Origin: CAIQPS01 sp963843455
Lineage (GTDB): Bacteria > Actinomycetota > Thermoleophilia > RBG-16-64-13
DNA length: 64,000 bases
Direction of reading: 5' to 3'
Assembly (NCBI GenBank): GCA_963843455.1
Contig: CAWJKE010000008.1
Location: forward strand, 62,001 to 126,000
In this document: positions 40,868-50,661 of the stretch, in pieces
Layout: every line of letters starts with the position of its first letter
Numbering within the stretch: position 1 is the first letter of the stretch
Program-made: the position numbers and the translations under genes
The notes under the pieces: generated by a model
What the model saw: the letters and a program-made list of their open reading frames with translations, nothing else
Database searches by the model: none
What the model was told of the DNA's origin: nothing

Positions 40868-41682
40868 TGCTGCTGAAGCGGATCATCCCCTGCCTGGATA
40901 TCGACAAAGGTCGTGTGGTAAAGGGCACCAACTTCGTCGACATCCGGGATGCCGGCGACCCGGTCGAGTTGGCCTCGCGCTACGACAAGGAGGGGGCCGA
41001 CGAGGTCGTCTTCCTCGACATCACCGCCTCGCACGAGAAGCGCGACACCATCGTCGAGTTGGCCCGCCACTGCGCCGAGGAGCTTTTCATACCGTTCACC
41101 ATCGGGGGCGGGATCCGGAGCGAGGAAGACGTACGTGCCCTGCTCGGGGCCGGCGCCGACAAAGTCTCACTCAACTCGGCGGCCATCCGCGACCCCGAAC
41201 TGATCTCGGCCTGTGCCCGGCGCTTCGGCTCCCAGTGCGTGGTGCTGGCCATCGATGCCAAGCGGGTGGCGTCACCCTCGGCCGGGCCGGGCGAGGTGGG
41301 TCGCGAAACCGGTGGCCGGGGCGCAGGCGCGGTCCGCTGGGAAACGTACCTGAACGGAGGGCGGGTGCCAACTGGCTTTGACGCCGTCGAATGGGCCATC
41401 CGCGCCGTGCGACTGGGGGCGGGGGAGATACTGCTCACCTCCATGGACCGCGACGGTACCAAGGACGGCTACGACCTGGAACTCACCCGGGCGGTGGCCG
41501 AAGCGGTCAACGTGCCCGTCATCGCGAGTGGGGGCGCCGGGACGCTCGACCATCTCGTCGAGGTTATCGAGGTCGGCGGCGCGGACGCGGTTCTTGCGGC
41601 CTCGATCTTCCACTACCGCGAGTTCACGATCCGGCAGGCCAAGGAGCACATGGCCGCTCGGGGGATTCCGGTCAGACTGTAG
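40867..41682 (+). CDS. hisF: Imidazole glycerol phosphate synthase, cyclase subunit
   Basis: A 271-residue barrel that, with HisH, makes imidazole glycerol phosphate and AICAR. IIPCLDIDKGRVVKG, GADKVSLNSAAI and LTSMDRDGTKDGYD are signature blocks. An insertion of about 15 residues (GPGEVGRETGGRGAGAV) lies between strands 5 and 6 and makes it slightly longer than usual. Its ATG shares one base with the hisA stop. Confidence 0.95.
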   Translation: MLLKRIIPCLDIDKGRVVKGTNFVDIRDAGDPVELASRYDKEGADEVVFLDITASHEKRDTIVELARHCAEELFIPFTIGGGIRSEEDVRALLGAGADKVSLNSAAIRDPELISACARRFGSQCVVLAIDAKRVASPSAGPGEVGRETGGRGAGAVRWETYLNGGRVPTGFDAVEWAIRAVRLGAGEILLTSMDRDGTKDGYDLELTRAVAEAVNVPVIASGGAGTLDHLVEVIEVGGADAVLAASIFHYREFTIRQAKEHMAARGIPVRL

Positions 41683-41739
41683 GGCTGGTGCCGCGCCGGA
41701 CGACGGAGGCGCACGCTCTTGTGACCACCCCGGGGGAGG

Positions 41740-44703
41740 CTATCCGGCCCCCGACGCCGGTTTCATGACCACCCCCCGCTGGCGCTTGCCGTTGATCGCT
41801 ACCAGCAGAGGCGCGTCGAAGCGCAGGCGGCGCACGTATCCGCTTTCTTTGGCGGCCGGCTGCGCCGCCAACCAGTCCCAATCCACGAAGCCCTCGCCCT
41901 CCTCGGCATTCACGGTGAAGTAGCCCACCCGGAAGGAGGTCAGGTTTTGAAAGAAATGACTCCCCTGCGAGGGAGTGACTTTCATATCCTTGAGCCCCGA
42001 CTCCACGATCACCCGGGCGCCGGATATCTGCTCCCACGTCACCGGGATGCCAAGCCAGGGATCGGCGGAGCCCCACCTGCCCAGGCCAAAGAGGATGTAG
42101 GGCACGCCTTCGGCGACAAGCTCCGCGTTGATCCGGGCCACCTCGGCCGCTATCTCGCCGGTCTTCGCCCGGTCGAAGCGCTCGTAGTCCACAGCGACCA
42201 CATCCCGGAGGTGGGCGAAGGTGCCGTTTCCCAGCACGCTGCTCGACCGCACCAGCACTTGTTCGGGCGGCACGTTCTCGGTATCCAGCTCCTCCAGCTC
42301 GCGCGACAGGGCCATCGGGCGCATCTGCAAGAAGCCGAACTCGGCCGGCCGGTATTCGGCGGTGGTGGTGGGCAGCTCGACGGCGAACTCGATCTCCACC
42401 TCGGTGTTCATGCCCCACCGTCCCAGCTCCAGCAGCCGGTCGAAGACCGCCGGTAACGGCAGGGCGCGCTGCTTGAGGAGGGGGGCGAAGCTGACCAGGC
42501 GGACCCCGGGTCGGGAGATCCCGTCGTAGACCGCGTCGTTCTCGGGACTGTAGGTGGAAGCGACCCCGCCGAGGGTGCCATCGGTCTCGGCCTCGGTGAG
42601 GGGATAACGGCGCTCGGTGACCTCGCCGTCATCCTCCATCTCCAGGGCGATGAAATCTCTCTGGGAGTTCGCCAGCATGTCGGGCACTGTGGAGAAGTGC
42701 AGCGGGTGCCGCGGGTGTTTGGGGGAGAAGGACAGGGCTCGGCCCCCGTCGACCACCGTTCTGCCCAGCCCCAGCGCCATTGCCACCACGCCATCCTCGG
42801 CAGCGAGCGGACCGGCGGGATAGAAGTTGTGCGAGCGGGCAACCCCAGCGAAGTTCGGATAGAAGCGGCTCCCATGGCGCGACCCGACCATTCTCTGGAT
42901 GATCACCGCCATCTTCTCTTCCTCGAGGCGGTACGGGGTGACCTTGAAGTAGTTCTTGGCGTACATCAGGAAGGTGGACGCGTAGACGCGCTTGATCGCC
43001 CGCACCAATTGCCGTACGCGTACCGCGTCGTCGGCTGCGTTGTTGGGCAGCATATATGTCTGATACACGCCGGCCAACGGTTGGTACTGCGAGTCCTCGA
43101 GCAGGCTCGACGAGCGCACGGCCAGGGGGTAGCGGACCAGATCCAGATAGGCGGCCAGCCGGCGCTCTACCTCCGCGGGGAAGACGGCGGCCACGAAGCG
43201 CCGCTCGATCTCTGTCTCGTCGTCGCTGGCCATGGCGAAATGGCGCAGGTCGTTCTCGTCGAGGAAGTGATCGAAAATGTCGGTGCTCAGCACGAGGCAG
43301 GGCGGAACCGTGATCTGTATCCCTTCGAACTGATCGACCACTGCGAAATCCCGGAGTAGATGGCGGACGAAGGCCAGGGCCCGGGCCTTACCTCCGAGCG
43401 ACCCCTCCCCGATACGGGCGAAACTGTTCTCCGGATCGAACGAGCTGGGGTCGAAGTCGCTGACCGACTCCCGCGTCTGCTCCCGGCGGTAGGCGTTGAT
43501 CTCCTCGATGAGGTACTTTCGCCGGTCCTCGACGGTGCGATAGTCGGCGGACGTCTTTGGCCGGAGGTGATGGGCCAGGTGGAACTCTGTGCGGGCTTTC
43601 AGCCAGCGGGAGAAGTCGTTCCGCTCGGCGTGGTAGGCGATCGACTCCGCGGGTACGGTGCGCAGCAGCTCCAGCATGCTCTTGAGGTTCGTGGCCCGCC
43701 CGACGGGGGTGCCGTCCGGGAGCCGGAAGGTGAAGTCTCCGAAGGCGAAGTTCTTGACGATGAATGCGCGCAGGTCCTCGAGAAGCGTGGGCGATCCCTT
43801 CAGCAGAAACTCTGCGCCCACTTCGCGGGCCACCGCCTCGCTGTCCGGGCGGCTCGATTGGAGAAGCACGGGAATGTCGCGGTAGGCGGCCTTGACCTTG
43901 CGCGCGAACTCAGAGCCGGCGAGCGGGTTAAGGCGCCCTTCCTGGGGGAACTCGATGTCGGAGATAACGCCCAACACGTCCTCGCGGTAGGCGGTGAAAT
44001 ACCCCCAGGCCTCCTCGAAGCTGTTGCAGAGAAGGATCTTCGGCCGGGCCCGCATGCGCATGATCTTGTGGGCCACGTTCACGCCCTCGGTGATGAGCGA
44101 CTGCGAGTGGTTGATGATCTCCGTGTACATGGTGGGCAGAAACGACGAGTAGTAGCGGATGTTGTCCTCGATCAGCAGGATCACCTGCACCCCCGCCACT
44201 CCCGTGTCGTAGGCGACGTTCTGCTTGTCTTCCACGTACTTGGTGATGGCCAGCAGGATCCGCGAGTCCCCTTGCCACAGGAAGATGCGCTCCAGGGCGC
44301 TCGTGTCGTGGTTGGCCATGTATTCGGCGAGCTCACCGCCGTCGTAGGCGAGCAGGATGACCGGGATATCCAGTCCCTCCTCCTTGACCTTCAGCGCCAG
44401 TGTGGCCGCGTCCATGTCGCCCGGGTTGACGGCGGTCACGATCAGGTTGAACTGACTCTCGGCGGAGGCGAGCGCGATCGCCTCCGCTCCGGTAGCCACG
44501 TGGCGCAGGCCGGTGGTGTGGTGGAGGTTGAGGTCGAGGAACTCGTTCAGCAGCAGCTCGTTGAGCTGCCCGTCTTCCTGCAGGATGTACGTGTCATAGG
44601 TGCTCGAGACCAGGATGATGTTCTCCACCCGCCTGGCCATGAGGTGCTGGAAGTCGTAGGAGTGCCGCCACTCTGGGTTCTCGGGCCGGGCCGGGTCAGG
44701 CAT
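41740..44703 (-). CDS. PEP/pyruvate-binding domain protein with receiver-like N-terminal segments
   Basis: A 987-residue protein. Two segments near the start (around residues 22-150 and 165-310) resemble response-regulator receiver folds, with IILVSSTYDTY and VILLIEDNIRYYSS at strand 1 of each. Residues about 440-830 match the pyruvate phosphate dikinase N-terminal, ATP- and pyruvate-binding domain, with GSLGGKARALAFVRHLL and YPLAVRSSSLLEDS. The phosphohistidine and PEP-binding C-terminal domains of PPDK are absent. It starts eight bases after gdhA, so both are one transcript. A regulatory or phosphotransfer role is inferred. Confidence 0.8.
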   Translation of the reverse strand: MPDPARPENPEWRHSYDFQHLMARRVENIILVSSTYDTYILQEDGQLNELLLNEFLDLNLHHTTGLRHVATGAEAIALASAESQFNLIVTAVNPGDMDAATLALKVKEEGLDIPVILLAYDGGELAEYMANHDTSALERIFLWQGDSRILLAITKYVEDKQNVAYDTGVAGVQVILLIEDNIRYYSSFLPTMYTEIINHSQSLITEGVNVAHKIMRMRARPKILLCNSFEEAWGYFTAYREDVLGVISDIEFPQEGRLNPLAGSEFARKVKAAYRDIPVLLQSSRPDSEAVAREVGAEFLLKGSPTLLEDLRAFIVKNFAFGDFTFRLPDGTPVGRATNLKSMLELLRTVPAESIAYHAERNDFSRWLKARTEFHLAHHLRPKTSADYRTVEDRRKYLIEEINAYRREQTRESVSDFDPSSFDPENSFARIGEGSLGGKARALAFVRHLLRDFAVVDQFEGIQITVPPCLVLSTDIFDHFLDENDLRHFAMASDDETEIERRFVAAVFPAEVERRLAAYLDLVRYPLAVRSSSLLEDSQYQPLAGVYQTYMLPNNAADDAVRVRQLVRAIKRVYASTFLMYAKNYFKVTPYRLEEEKMAVIIQRMVGSRHGSRFYPNFAGVARSHNFYPAGPLAAEDGVVAMALGLGRTVVDGGRALSFSPKHPRHPLHFSTVPDMLANSQRDFIALEMEDDGEVTERRYPLTEAETDGTLGGVASTYSPENDAVYDGISRPGVRLVSFAPLLKQRALPLPAVFDRLLELGRWGMNTEVEIEFAVELPTTTAEYRPAEFGFLQMRPMALSRELEELDTENVPPEQVLVRSSSVLGNGTFAHLRDVVAVDYERFDRAKTGEIAAEVARINAELVAEGVPYILFGLGRWGSADPWLGIPVTWEQISGARVIVESGLKDMKVTPSQGSHFFQNLTSFRVGYFTVNAEEGEGFVDWDWLAAQPAAKESGYVRRLRFDAPLLVAINGKRQRGVVMKPASGAG

Positions 44704-44711
44704 GGGCTGCG

Positions 44712-46074
44712 CTACACCACGCCCTGATCCATCATGGCGTTGGCCACCTTGAGGAAGCCGGCGATGTTGGCACCGTTCACGTAGTTGCCTGGAGTCCCGT
44801 ATTCGGCCGCGGCGTCGACGCAGGCCTGGTGGATGCTCTTCATGATCTGCTGGAGGCGGTCCTCCACCTCGTCTCTGAGCCAGCAGACGCGCATGGAGTT
44901 CTGGCTCATCTCCAGCCCGGACGTGGCCACTCCCCCCGCGTTCGCCGCTTTGCCCGGGGCGTAGAGGATGCCGGCGTCCAGAAACACCTCGACCCCGGCG
45001 GCGGTGGTAGGCATGTTCGCTCCCTCGCACACCAGATAGACGCCGTTCTCGAGGAGATTGCGGGCGTCGTTCTCGTTGATCTCGTTCTGGGTGGCGCAGG
45101 GGAAGGCGCAGTCGGCTCCGATATCCCATTGCGGAGAGTGATCAGAGGTCGGGTCGAAGGGAGTGTAGACGGCTTCTGGAATACTTGTCCGCGTATTCCT
45201 TGATCCGTCCTCGGTGGGTGTTCTTGAGCTCCTTGAGGAAGGCCAGTTTCTCCCAGGTGAAACCGGACTCGTCCCAGATGAAGCCGTTCGAGTCGGAGGC
45301 CGAGACCGGCCTTCCTTTGAGATCGAGTATCTTCTCGATGGCGAACTGGGCCACGTTCCCGCTTCCGGAGACAAGGCAGGTCTTTCCTTCCAGAGTCTCG
45401 CCCCGGGTGGCGAGCATCTCGGCGGCGAAGTAGATGCAGCCATATCCGGTGGCTTCCGGCCGGATGAGTGAGCCTCCCCAATCGACGCCTTTGCCGGTGA
45501 GCACTCCGGAGAACTCGCCTGTGATCCGCTTGAACTGGCCAAAGAGGTAGCCTATCTCTCTGCCCCCTACTCCAATGTCCCCGGCGGGCACGTCGGTGTG
45601 GGGGCCGATGTGGCGGTGGAGCTCGGTCATGAAGCTCTGGCAGAAGCGCATGACCTCGGCGTCGGACTTGCCCTTGGGGTCGAAGTCGGCCCCGCCCTTG
45701 CCTCCGCCCATGGGCAGGGTCGTGAGCGCGTTCTTGAACACCTGCTCAAACGCGAGGAACTTGAGGATGCCCAGGTTGACGCTCGGATGGAAGCGCAGGC
45801 CGCCCTTGTAGGGGCCGATGGCCGAGTTCATCTGGATGCGGAAGCCCCGATTCACCTGGATCTCGCCCTCGTCGTCCACCCAGGGGACCCGGAACATGAT
45901 CACCCGCTCCGGTTCAACGAGGCGCTCCATGATCTTGGCCGCCCGATACTCGGGGTGGCGCTCGATGACGAGAGCTGTCGATTCCACCACCTCCAGGACC
46001 GCTTGGTGGAACTCCGGCTCGGCCGGGTTCTTGGCCTTGACGAGGGCGACGATCTCTTGGGCATAGTCCCGCAT
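44712..46074 (-). CDS. gdhA: Glutamate dehydrogenase with an apparent frameshift
   Basis: The enzyme interconverts 2-oxoglutarate plus ammonia and glutamate. It has PYKGGLRFHPSVN, PMGGGKGGADFDPKGKSD, PAGDIGVGGREIGYL and GSGNVAQFAIEKIL, the form typical of the NADP-linked hexameric enzyme. The frame breaks after IKEYADKYS; one extra T on the plus strand at 45177 explains this. The rest (AVYTPFDPTSDHSPQWDIG to NANMMDQ-like end AMMDQGVV) completes 453 residues, the normal length. ATG 46074 has GGGAGG upstream. The PEP-binding gene follows. Confidence 0.92.
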
Positions 46075-46185
46075 AGATTCCTCCCATTCAGCCGCTGCTT
46101 CGTCGGCGCGGGCACGGTTGCGCGAATGGTGGTTCGCGGTCCATGATAAGTCCGAAGGGTGCAGCACGTCCACAAGGAGTACTCC

Positions 46186-47319
46186 ATGGAACAGACCGGC
46201 ACACCAGCGGCCGGGTCGGGAGCGCCGGGGCCCAGGGGGCGCCGTCACTATCGTTACCGCTCCCTCTTCTGGCCGGTGATCCTCATCGGAGCGGGGGTCA
46301 TGTGGCTGCTCTACAGCCTCGACGTCATCTCCGCTTCAAACCTGGAGGTCCTCGCGCTGGTCTGGCCGGTGTTCGTCATCGGCATAGGCGTCGATCTTCT
46401 GGTGGGGCACCGGTCCGCGGCAGCGGGCGCAATCGTCGGGGTGGTCACCGTCGGGATAGTGATCGCGCTGATGATGGTCGGCCCCAGCGCGGGATGGGTC
46501 ACGACCGGCGATCTCAAGACCGAGACCTTCAGCACTCCCGTGGGGGAGGCCACGCAGGCCCAGGTGGAGATCGGGCTTTCGGGGTATGCAGCCTCGCTTC
46601 ACGCCCTGCCCGCGACTACCGGGACCGAGCGGCCGTTGCTCTACGCCTCCGTGACCCACCGGGGAACGATCGAGTTCGGCGCCGAAGGCACCACTCAGAA
46701 GGTCGTCACGCTCAAGTCGGGGGACGGGTGGCAATGGTGGCATTGGATAACGAGCAACTCGGCGCCGCCCTGGGATATCGGCCTGGACCGCGGGGTGCCT
46801 TTGAGCGTCATCGTACGCGCCTCCTCAGGTTCCAGCACGCTGGACCTCACCGGTTTGCAGGTCCGTAGACTCGAGGTGCACGCGAGTTCGGGCGACAGCC
46901 AGGTGGTCCTCCCAGGAGCGGACCCGTTGAGCGCATACCGTCCCGACATCGAACTGGACAGCAGCTCCGGCCGCATGGACGTCCAAGCGCCCGACGGAGC
47001 GATTCTCGGGATGAAGGTGGACATGAGCTCCGGCGACACCCGGGTCACCCTGGGGAAAGACTCGGCTGCGGACATCAGCTTCCGCGGCTCGAGCGGCCAG
47101 TTCGTGCTCACCGTGCGCCCCGGCCAGGCGCTCAGGGTGGAGGTGAAGAGCATCTCCTCGGGTGACGTGAGGCTTCCGGACGGGCTCACGCGGATCTCCG
47201 GGGAGGGCAAAGAAGGCGTCTGGCAGACGCCGGGGTATGATTCGGCCGCTCAAAGGGTAAGCCTGGTCGTCGAGAGCATGAGTTCGGGCACCGTGAAGGT
47301 CCAGGTGGAGGGCGCGTGA
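46186..47319 (+). CDS. Membrane protein with DUF5668-like helices and DUF4097-like adhesin domain
   Basis: A 377-residue protein. A hydrophobic part with three to four segments (residues about 30-105) includes WPVILIGAGVMWLLYSL and WPVFVIGIGVDLLVG, the repeated pattern of DUF5668/LiaF-type proteins. The rest is a beta-helix-like domain with many SSG motifs (RASSGSSTLDLTG, MSSGDTRVTLG), as in DUF4097. Such proteins are linked to envelope stress sensing. ATG 46186 has AAGGAG six bases upstream. It overlaps the methyltransferase gene by four bases. Confidence 0.8.
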   Translation: MEQTGTPAAGSGAPGPRGRRHYRYRSLFWPVILIGAGVMWLLYSLDVISASNLEVLALVWPVFVIGIGVDLLVGHRSAAAGAIVGVVTVGIVIALMMVGPSAGWVTTGDLKTETFSTPVGEATQAQVEIGLSGYAASLHALPATTGTERPLLYASVTHRGTIEFGAEGTTQKVVTLKSGDGWQWWHWITSNSAPPWDIGLDRGVPLSVIVRASSGSSTLDLTGLQVRRLEVHASSGDSQVVLPGADPLSAYRPDIELDSSSGRMDVQAPDGAILGMKVDMSSGDTRVTLGKDSAADISFRGSSGQFVLTVRPGQALRVEVKSISSGDVRLPDGLTRISGEGKEGVWQTPGYDSAAQRVSLVVESMSSGTVKVQVEGA

Positions 47320-48362
47320 GGGAATCGCTGGTAGACCGGCAGACGATCGAAAGACTATTTCTCATCGCCGGGGCGGTGCGCGCGGGCATCGTCGACGCAC
47401 TGGCGGACGGCGAGCCGGCGACGGCTGCGCGCGTCGCGTCCGCCGCGGGCACCGATGAGCGGGCCACCTTGGTGGTTCTCGAGGCACTCGTGGGGGAAGG
47501 GCTGGTGGAGCGCGAGGGCCCGCTTCCCGAGCCGCCCAGTCGCGCCGCCGGCGAGGCGGGTGCGGCCGCGCAGGTCGGCGCTGTCGTCCCGAGCCCCGGC
47601 GAGCCCGGGGCCGCCCGCTACCGCCTCACCTCGCTCGCCCGAACCCACCTTGTCGACCTCGGACCGCAACTGGAGCGCTGGCAACTGCTTCATCAGGCCC
47701 GCAAGGCGCGCGGCTGGCTGGAACTCTCCGATGTCATCCGCACGGGCCAACCGACGCCTCGAGATCCGGTCAACCGTGACATCAAGACCATGGTCTCGGC
47801 CATGGGCGAGCGCGACCCGGAGATCGTCGACGAGATCGTTGACCGCTGCCTGGTCTATGGCGGTGCCGTCCGGAGCATGGTCGATGTCGGGGGCGCAGTC
47901 GGACACGTCGCACGCCAATTCTCCCGCTGCGGCGTTAGGGCGACTCTCTTCGACCGCCCGGAAGTCATCCCCGTCGCCCGCGAGTATCTGGGCGAAGAAG
48001 GACGCGATATCGCTCTGCTCGAGGGGGACTTCACCGAGGAGTTGCCGGCGGGCCCCTTCGATCTGGTCTATTTTGGCAACGTCTACCATATCTACGCTCC
48101 GGCCACGAACGCTCGGGTGACCCGGGAGGCCTACGGGAGCGTGTCGCCGGGGGGCGCCATCGCCATCCAGGACTACGTGTGGGGCCGCAGCCCGCGGGCC
48201 GCTATCTTCGCCGTCAACATGTTGCAGGCGACCGACCAGGGCGGCGTATGGAGCGAAGCCCAGTTGAGGGGGTGGCTCAACGATGCCGGTTTTGCGAAGA
48301 TAGAGGTGTTCGATCTGGAAACGGCCGGGACCCAGTTGGTCCTCGGCACGCGGCCTCTCTGA
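47316..48362 (+). CDS. SAM-dependent O-methyltransferase family protein
   Basis: A 348-residue protein with an N-terminal winged-helix dimerisation domain (residues 1-100), as in hydroxyneurosporene and acetylserotonin-type methyltransferases. The C-terminal Rossmann domain has MVDVGGAVGHVARQF as the SAM loop and FDLVYFGNVYHIY as post-I motif. The usual glycine-rich GGGTG form is changed. A proline-glycine stretch splits the winged helix (residues about 70-95). The substrate is not known. The GTG start overlaps the previous gene; the flavodiiron gene follows by 30 bp. Confidence 0.85.
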   Translation: MRESLVDRQTIERLFLIAGAVRAGIVDALADGEPATAARVASAAGTDERATLVVLEALVGEGLVEREGPLPEPPSRAAGEAGAAAQVGAVVPSPGEPGAARYRLTSLARTHLVDLGPQLERWQLLHQARKARGWLELSDVIRTGQPTPRDPVNRDIKTMVSAMGERDPEIVDEIVDRCLVYGGAVRSMVDVGGAVGHVARQFSRCGVRATLFDRPEVIPVAREYLGEEGRDIALLEGDFTEELPAGPFDLVYFGNVYHIYAPATNARVTREAYGSVSPGGAIAIQDYVWGRSPRAAIFAVNMLQATDQGGVWSEAQLRGWLNDAGFAKIEVFDLETAGTQLVLGTRPL

Positions 48363-48392
48363 GGGGCACTGCAGAACCGGGATGGGAGACTG

Positions 48393-49596
48393 ATGGAACG
48401 ATACCTGCTGCGGGACGGCATCTGGTGGGCGGGCGCGATCGACTGGGACGTGCGCGACTTCCACGGCTACGAGACCCCCCGGGGGACCACGTACAACGCC
48501 TACCTGATCCTCGACGAGAAGGTGGCGCTGGTCGACGGATGCCGCGACGGTTTTGGCCCGGAGATGCTGGCGCGGGTGATGGGTTGCTGTGGAGTCCGGC
48601 CGGTCGACTATCTGATCATCAACCATGTGGAGCCCGACCACTCCGGAGCCATCCCCATGCTCGTGGAGCGGCTGAGGCCGGAGCGCATCCTCTGCTCCAA
48701 ACGGGCGAAGGAGACGCTCGCCCTCTACTACGGGGCGGAGAAGGTCGACGATTTGGGATCTGCAGGTGGTGGCGACCGGCGACGAGGTGTCGCTCGGGAG
48801 GAATACCCTACAGTTCATCGAGGCCCCGATGCTCCACTGGCCCGACAGCATGTTCACCTACGTGAAAGAAGCAAAGACACTGCTGCCCAACGACGCCTTC
48901 GGCCAGCATCTGGCTACCTCCAAGCGCTTCGCCGACGAGGTGGACTCCGCAGTGCTCATGGAAGAGGCGTCCAAGTACTACGCCAATATCCTCATGCCGT
49001 TCGGGGGCCCCACCGAGAAGATGCTGGGCAAGATAGGGGAGATGGGGCTGGAGATCGACATAATCGGACCGAGCCACGGCGTTATCTGGCGGAGACCCGA
49101 GGACGTGACCCGGATCCTGCAGGCCTACGGGCGCTGGAGCCGTTTTGAGGCGCCCGAGCGGGTGGCACTGATCTACGACACCATGTGGCATTCGACGGAG
49201 AAGATGACCATGGCCATCGAGGACGGCGTGGCCCAGGAGGGGGTTGAGTGCTCGGTGCTCAAAGTCAGCGCCAACCCTCGCTCGGAGCTCGCCCGCCAGG
49301 TCCTCGAGTCACGCGCCTTTCTCATCGGCTCGCCTACTCTCAACAACAACGTGTTCCCCACGGTGGGGGGTTTCCTCACATACCTCAAAGGGCTGCGGCC
49401 CAAGAGCCGGATCGCGGGAGCGTATGGCTCCTACGGCTGGGGAGGAGGAGCGGTCAAGCAGGTGGACGCGGAGCTGCGGGCGCTGGGACTCGATATGCTC
49501 GACCCGCTGGATGTGAGGTACATGCCGAGCGCCTCCGACCTGGAGGCGTGTCACGAGCTGGGGCGTAGAGTGGCGCGAAGAGTCAAGGGGGAGTGA
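48393..49596 (+). CDS. Flavodiiron protein with an apparent frameshift
   Basis: Flavodiiron proteins reduce oxygen or NO using a diiron site and FMN, protecting anaerobes. The first frame has HVEPDHSGAIP with the H-x-E-x-D-H iron ligands (about residue 78). The second frame from VATGDEVSLG onward holds LHWPDSMFTYV, GPSHGVIWR and the flavodoxin half with YDTMWHSTEKMTMA and GSPTLNNNVFPTV. An extra T in the run 48752-48754 explains the break; the repaired protein is 400 residues, the usual size. No rubredoxin domain is attached. Confidence 0.93.
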
Positions 49597-49635
49597 GGGC
49601 GGCGGCATGGTGGGTCACGAAATGGGCGTGATGTC

Positions 49636-50220
49636 GTGGCTGTGACGGTCCTGGGCCTCGCGGGCAGCGCCCGGCGGGGTGGCAACACCGACACGCTGCT
49701 CGATTGGTGTCTGGACGCGGCCGCGGCTGAAGGCGCGGAGATCGTCCGGTTCCGGCTGTGCGACCTCGACTTGCGGGGCTGCCGCGCCTGCGACGCCTGC
49801 TTCAAGGACGGACACTGCATCCAGCAGGACGATATGCAGAAGCTCTATCCCCACCTGCGCATGGCGGACTCGATCGTGGTGGCCGCACCGGTGTATGCGA
49901 TGGGGATGCCCGGCGTCCCGAAGATCATGATCGATCGCGCCCAGCCTTTCTGGGCGCTCAAGTACGTACTCAAGCAGCCACTGAACGACCCGGGTGGAAC
50001 ACCGCGGCTGGGAGCGTTTCTGAGCTGCGCGGGAACAGACTTCAAGGACGTGTTCGAAGGAAGCCGGCGAAATATCCGCTATCTTTGGCACGTGCTGGGC
50101 GTCACGTCCATCGGAGAGATCTTGTGTCCAGAGGTTGACGCCCGGGGCGAGATAGAGCGGCAGGCCGGCGCCCGGCCCGCGGCGGAAGACATAGGCCGCC
50201 GGTTGGCCCAGCAACGCTAG
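49636..50220 (+). CDS. NADPH-dependent FMN reductase/flavodoxin-like iron-sulfur flavoprotein
   Basis: A 194-residue protein with the flavin loop LGLAGSARRGGNTDTLLD and APVYAMGMPGVPKIMIDR, as in the NADPH-dependent FMN reductase family. The cysteines in GCRACDACFKDGHC follow the CxxCxxC pattern of iron-sulfur flavoproteins. It may pass electrons to the flavodiiron protein just upstream. The GTG start is the best available. A small zinc-ribbon gene follows. Confidence 0.87.
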   Translation: MAVTVLGLAGSARRGGNTDTLLDWCLDAAAAEGAEIVRFRLCDLDLRGCRACDACFKDGHCIQQDDMQKLYPHLRMADSIVVAAPVYAMGMPGVPKIMIDRAQPFWALKYVLKQPLNDPGGTPRLGAFLSCAGTDFKDVFEGSRRNIRYLWHVLGVTSIGEILCPEVDARGEIERQAGARPAAEDIGRRLAQQR

Positions 50221-50235
50221 AGGAAAGGAGGCCAG

Positions 50236-50439
50236 GTGACCGATGAGGTGAAGACCTGCATGAACTGCGGCAGGCCCCTGGGCGACAGAGTGGAGGAAGA
50301 GGAGAGGACGGGGACCGGCGTGAGCCGTTCCACCGGCGAGTGCAGCACTTACCGGATATGGTCCTGCGCGAATACGGAGTGCGTCCTCTTCAAGACGGAC
50401 ATATATCGGGAGCAACTGGCAGACCGGACTGATAGGTGA
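50236..50439 (+). CDS. Small zinc-ribbon protein, 67 residues
   Basis: A short protein with cysteine pairs CMNC near residue 8 and a CANTEC later, a pattern that fits a single zinc or iron site. The rest is acidic and polar. A strong GGAAAGGAGG precedes the GTG. It sits between the FMN reductase and the PspC gene in the same direction. No named family was recognised. Confidence 0.65.
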   Translation: MTDEVKTCMNCGRPLGDRVEEEERTGTGVSRSTGECSTYRIWSCANTECVLFKTDIYREQLADRTDR

Positions 50440-50442
50440 GCC

Positions 50443-50661
50443 ATGAACAAGCGGTTACATAGGTCGCGTACCGAAAAGATGATCGCCGGGGTATGCGGAG
50501 GGCTGGCCGAATATCTCGGAATCGACCCGACCCTGGTCAGGGTGGTGTGGGTCCTCATCAGCCTGCTCGCTGGGGTGGGTGTACTCCTCTACCTCATCCT
50601 GTGGGTCATCATGCCGCTGGATCTGCCCGGGGCGCCCGGAGGGCCGGCCGGCCGGGGCTAG
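50443..50661 (+). CDS. pspC: PspC domain protein
   Basis: A 72-residue protein consisting of the PspC domain alone. RTEKMIAGVCGGLAEYLGIDPTLVRVVWV is its conserved helix-turn, followed by a membrane segment with LIGLILWVIMPLD-like sequence. PspC domains sense or stabilise the membrane in envelope stress. It lies three bases after the zinc-ribbon gene. Its stop shares CTAG with the convergent cbiO. Confidence 0.9.
   Translation: MNKRLHRSRTEKMIAGVCGGLAEYLGIDPTLVRVVWVLISLLAGVGVLLYLILWVIMPLDLPGAPGGPAGRG

Noticed and set aside
43360..44727. A 455-codon plus-strand frame opposite the PEP/pyruvate-binding gene
   Set aside because: It shows no conserved motif, while the minus strand shows clear domain signatures.
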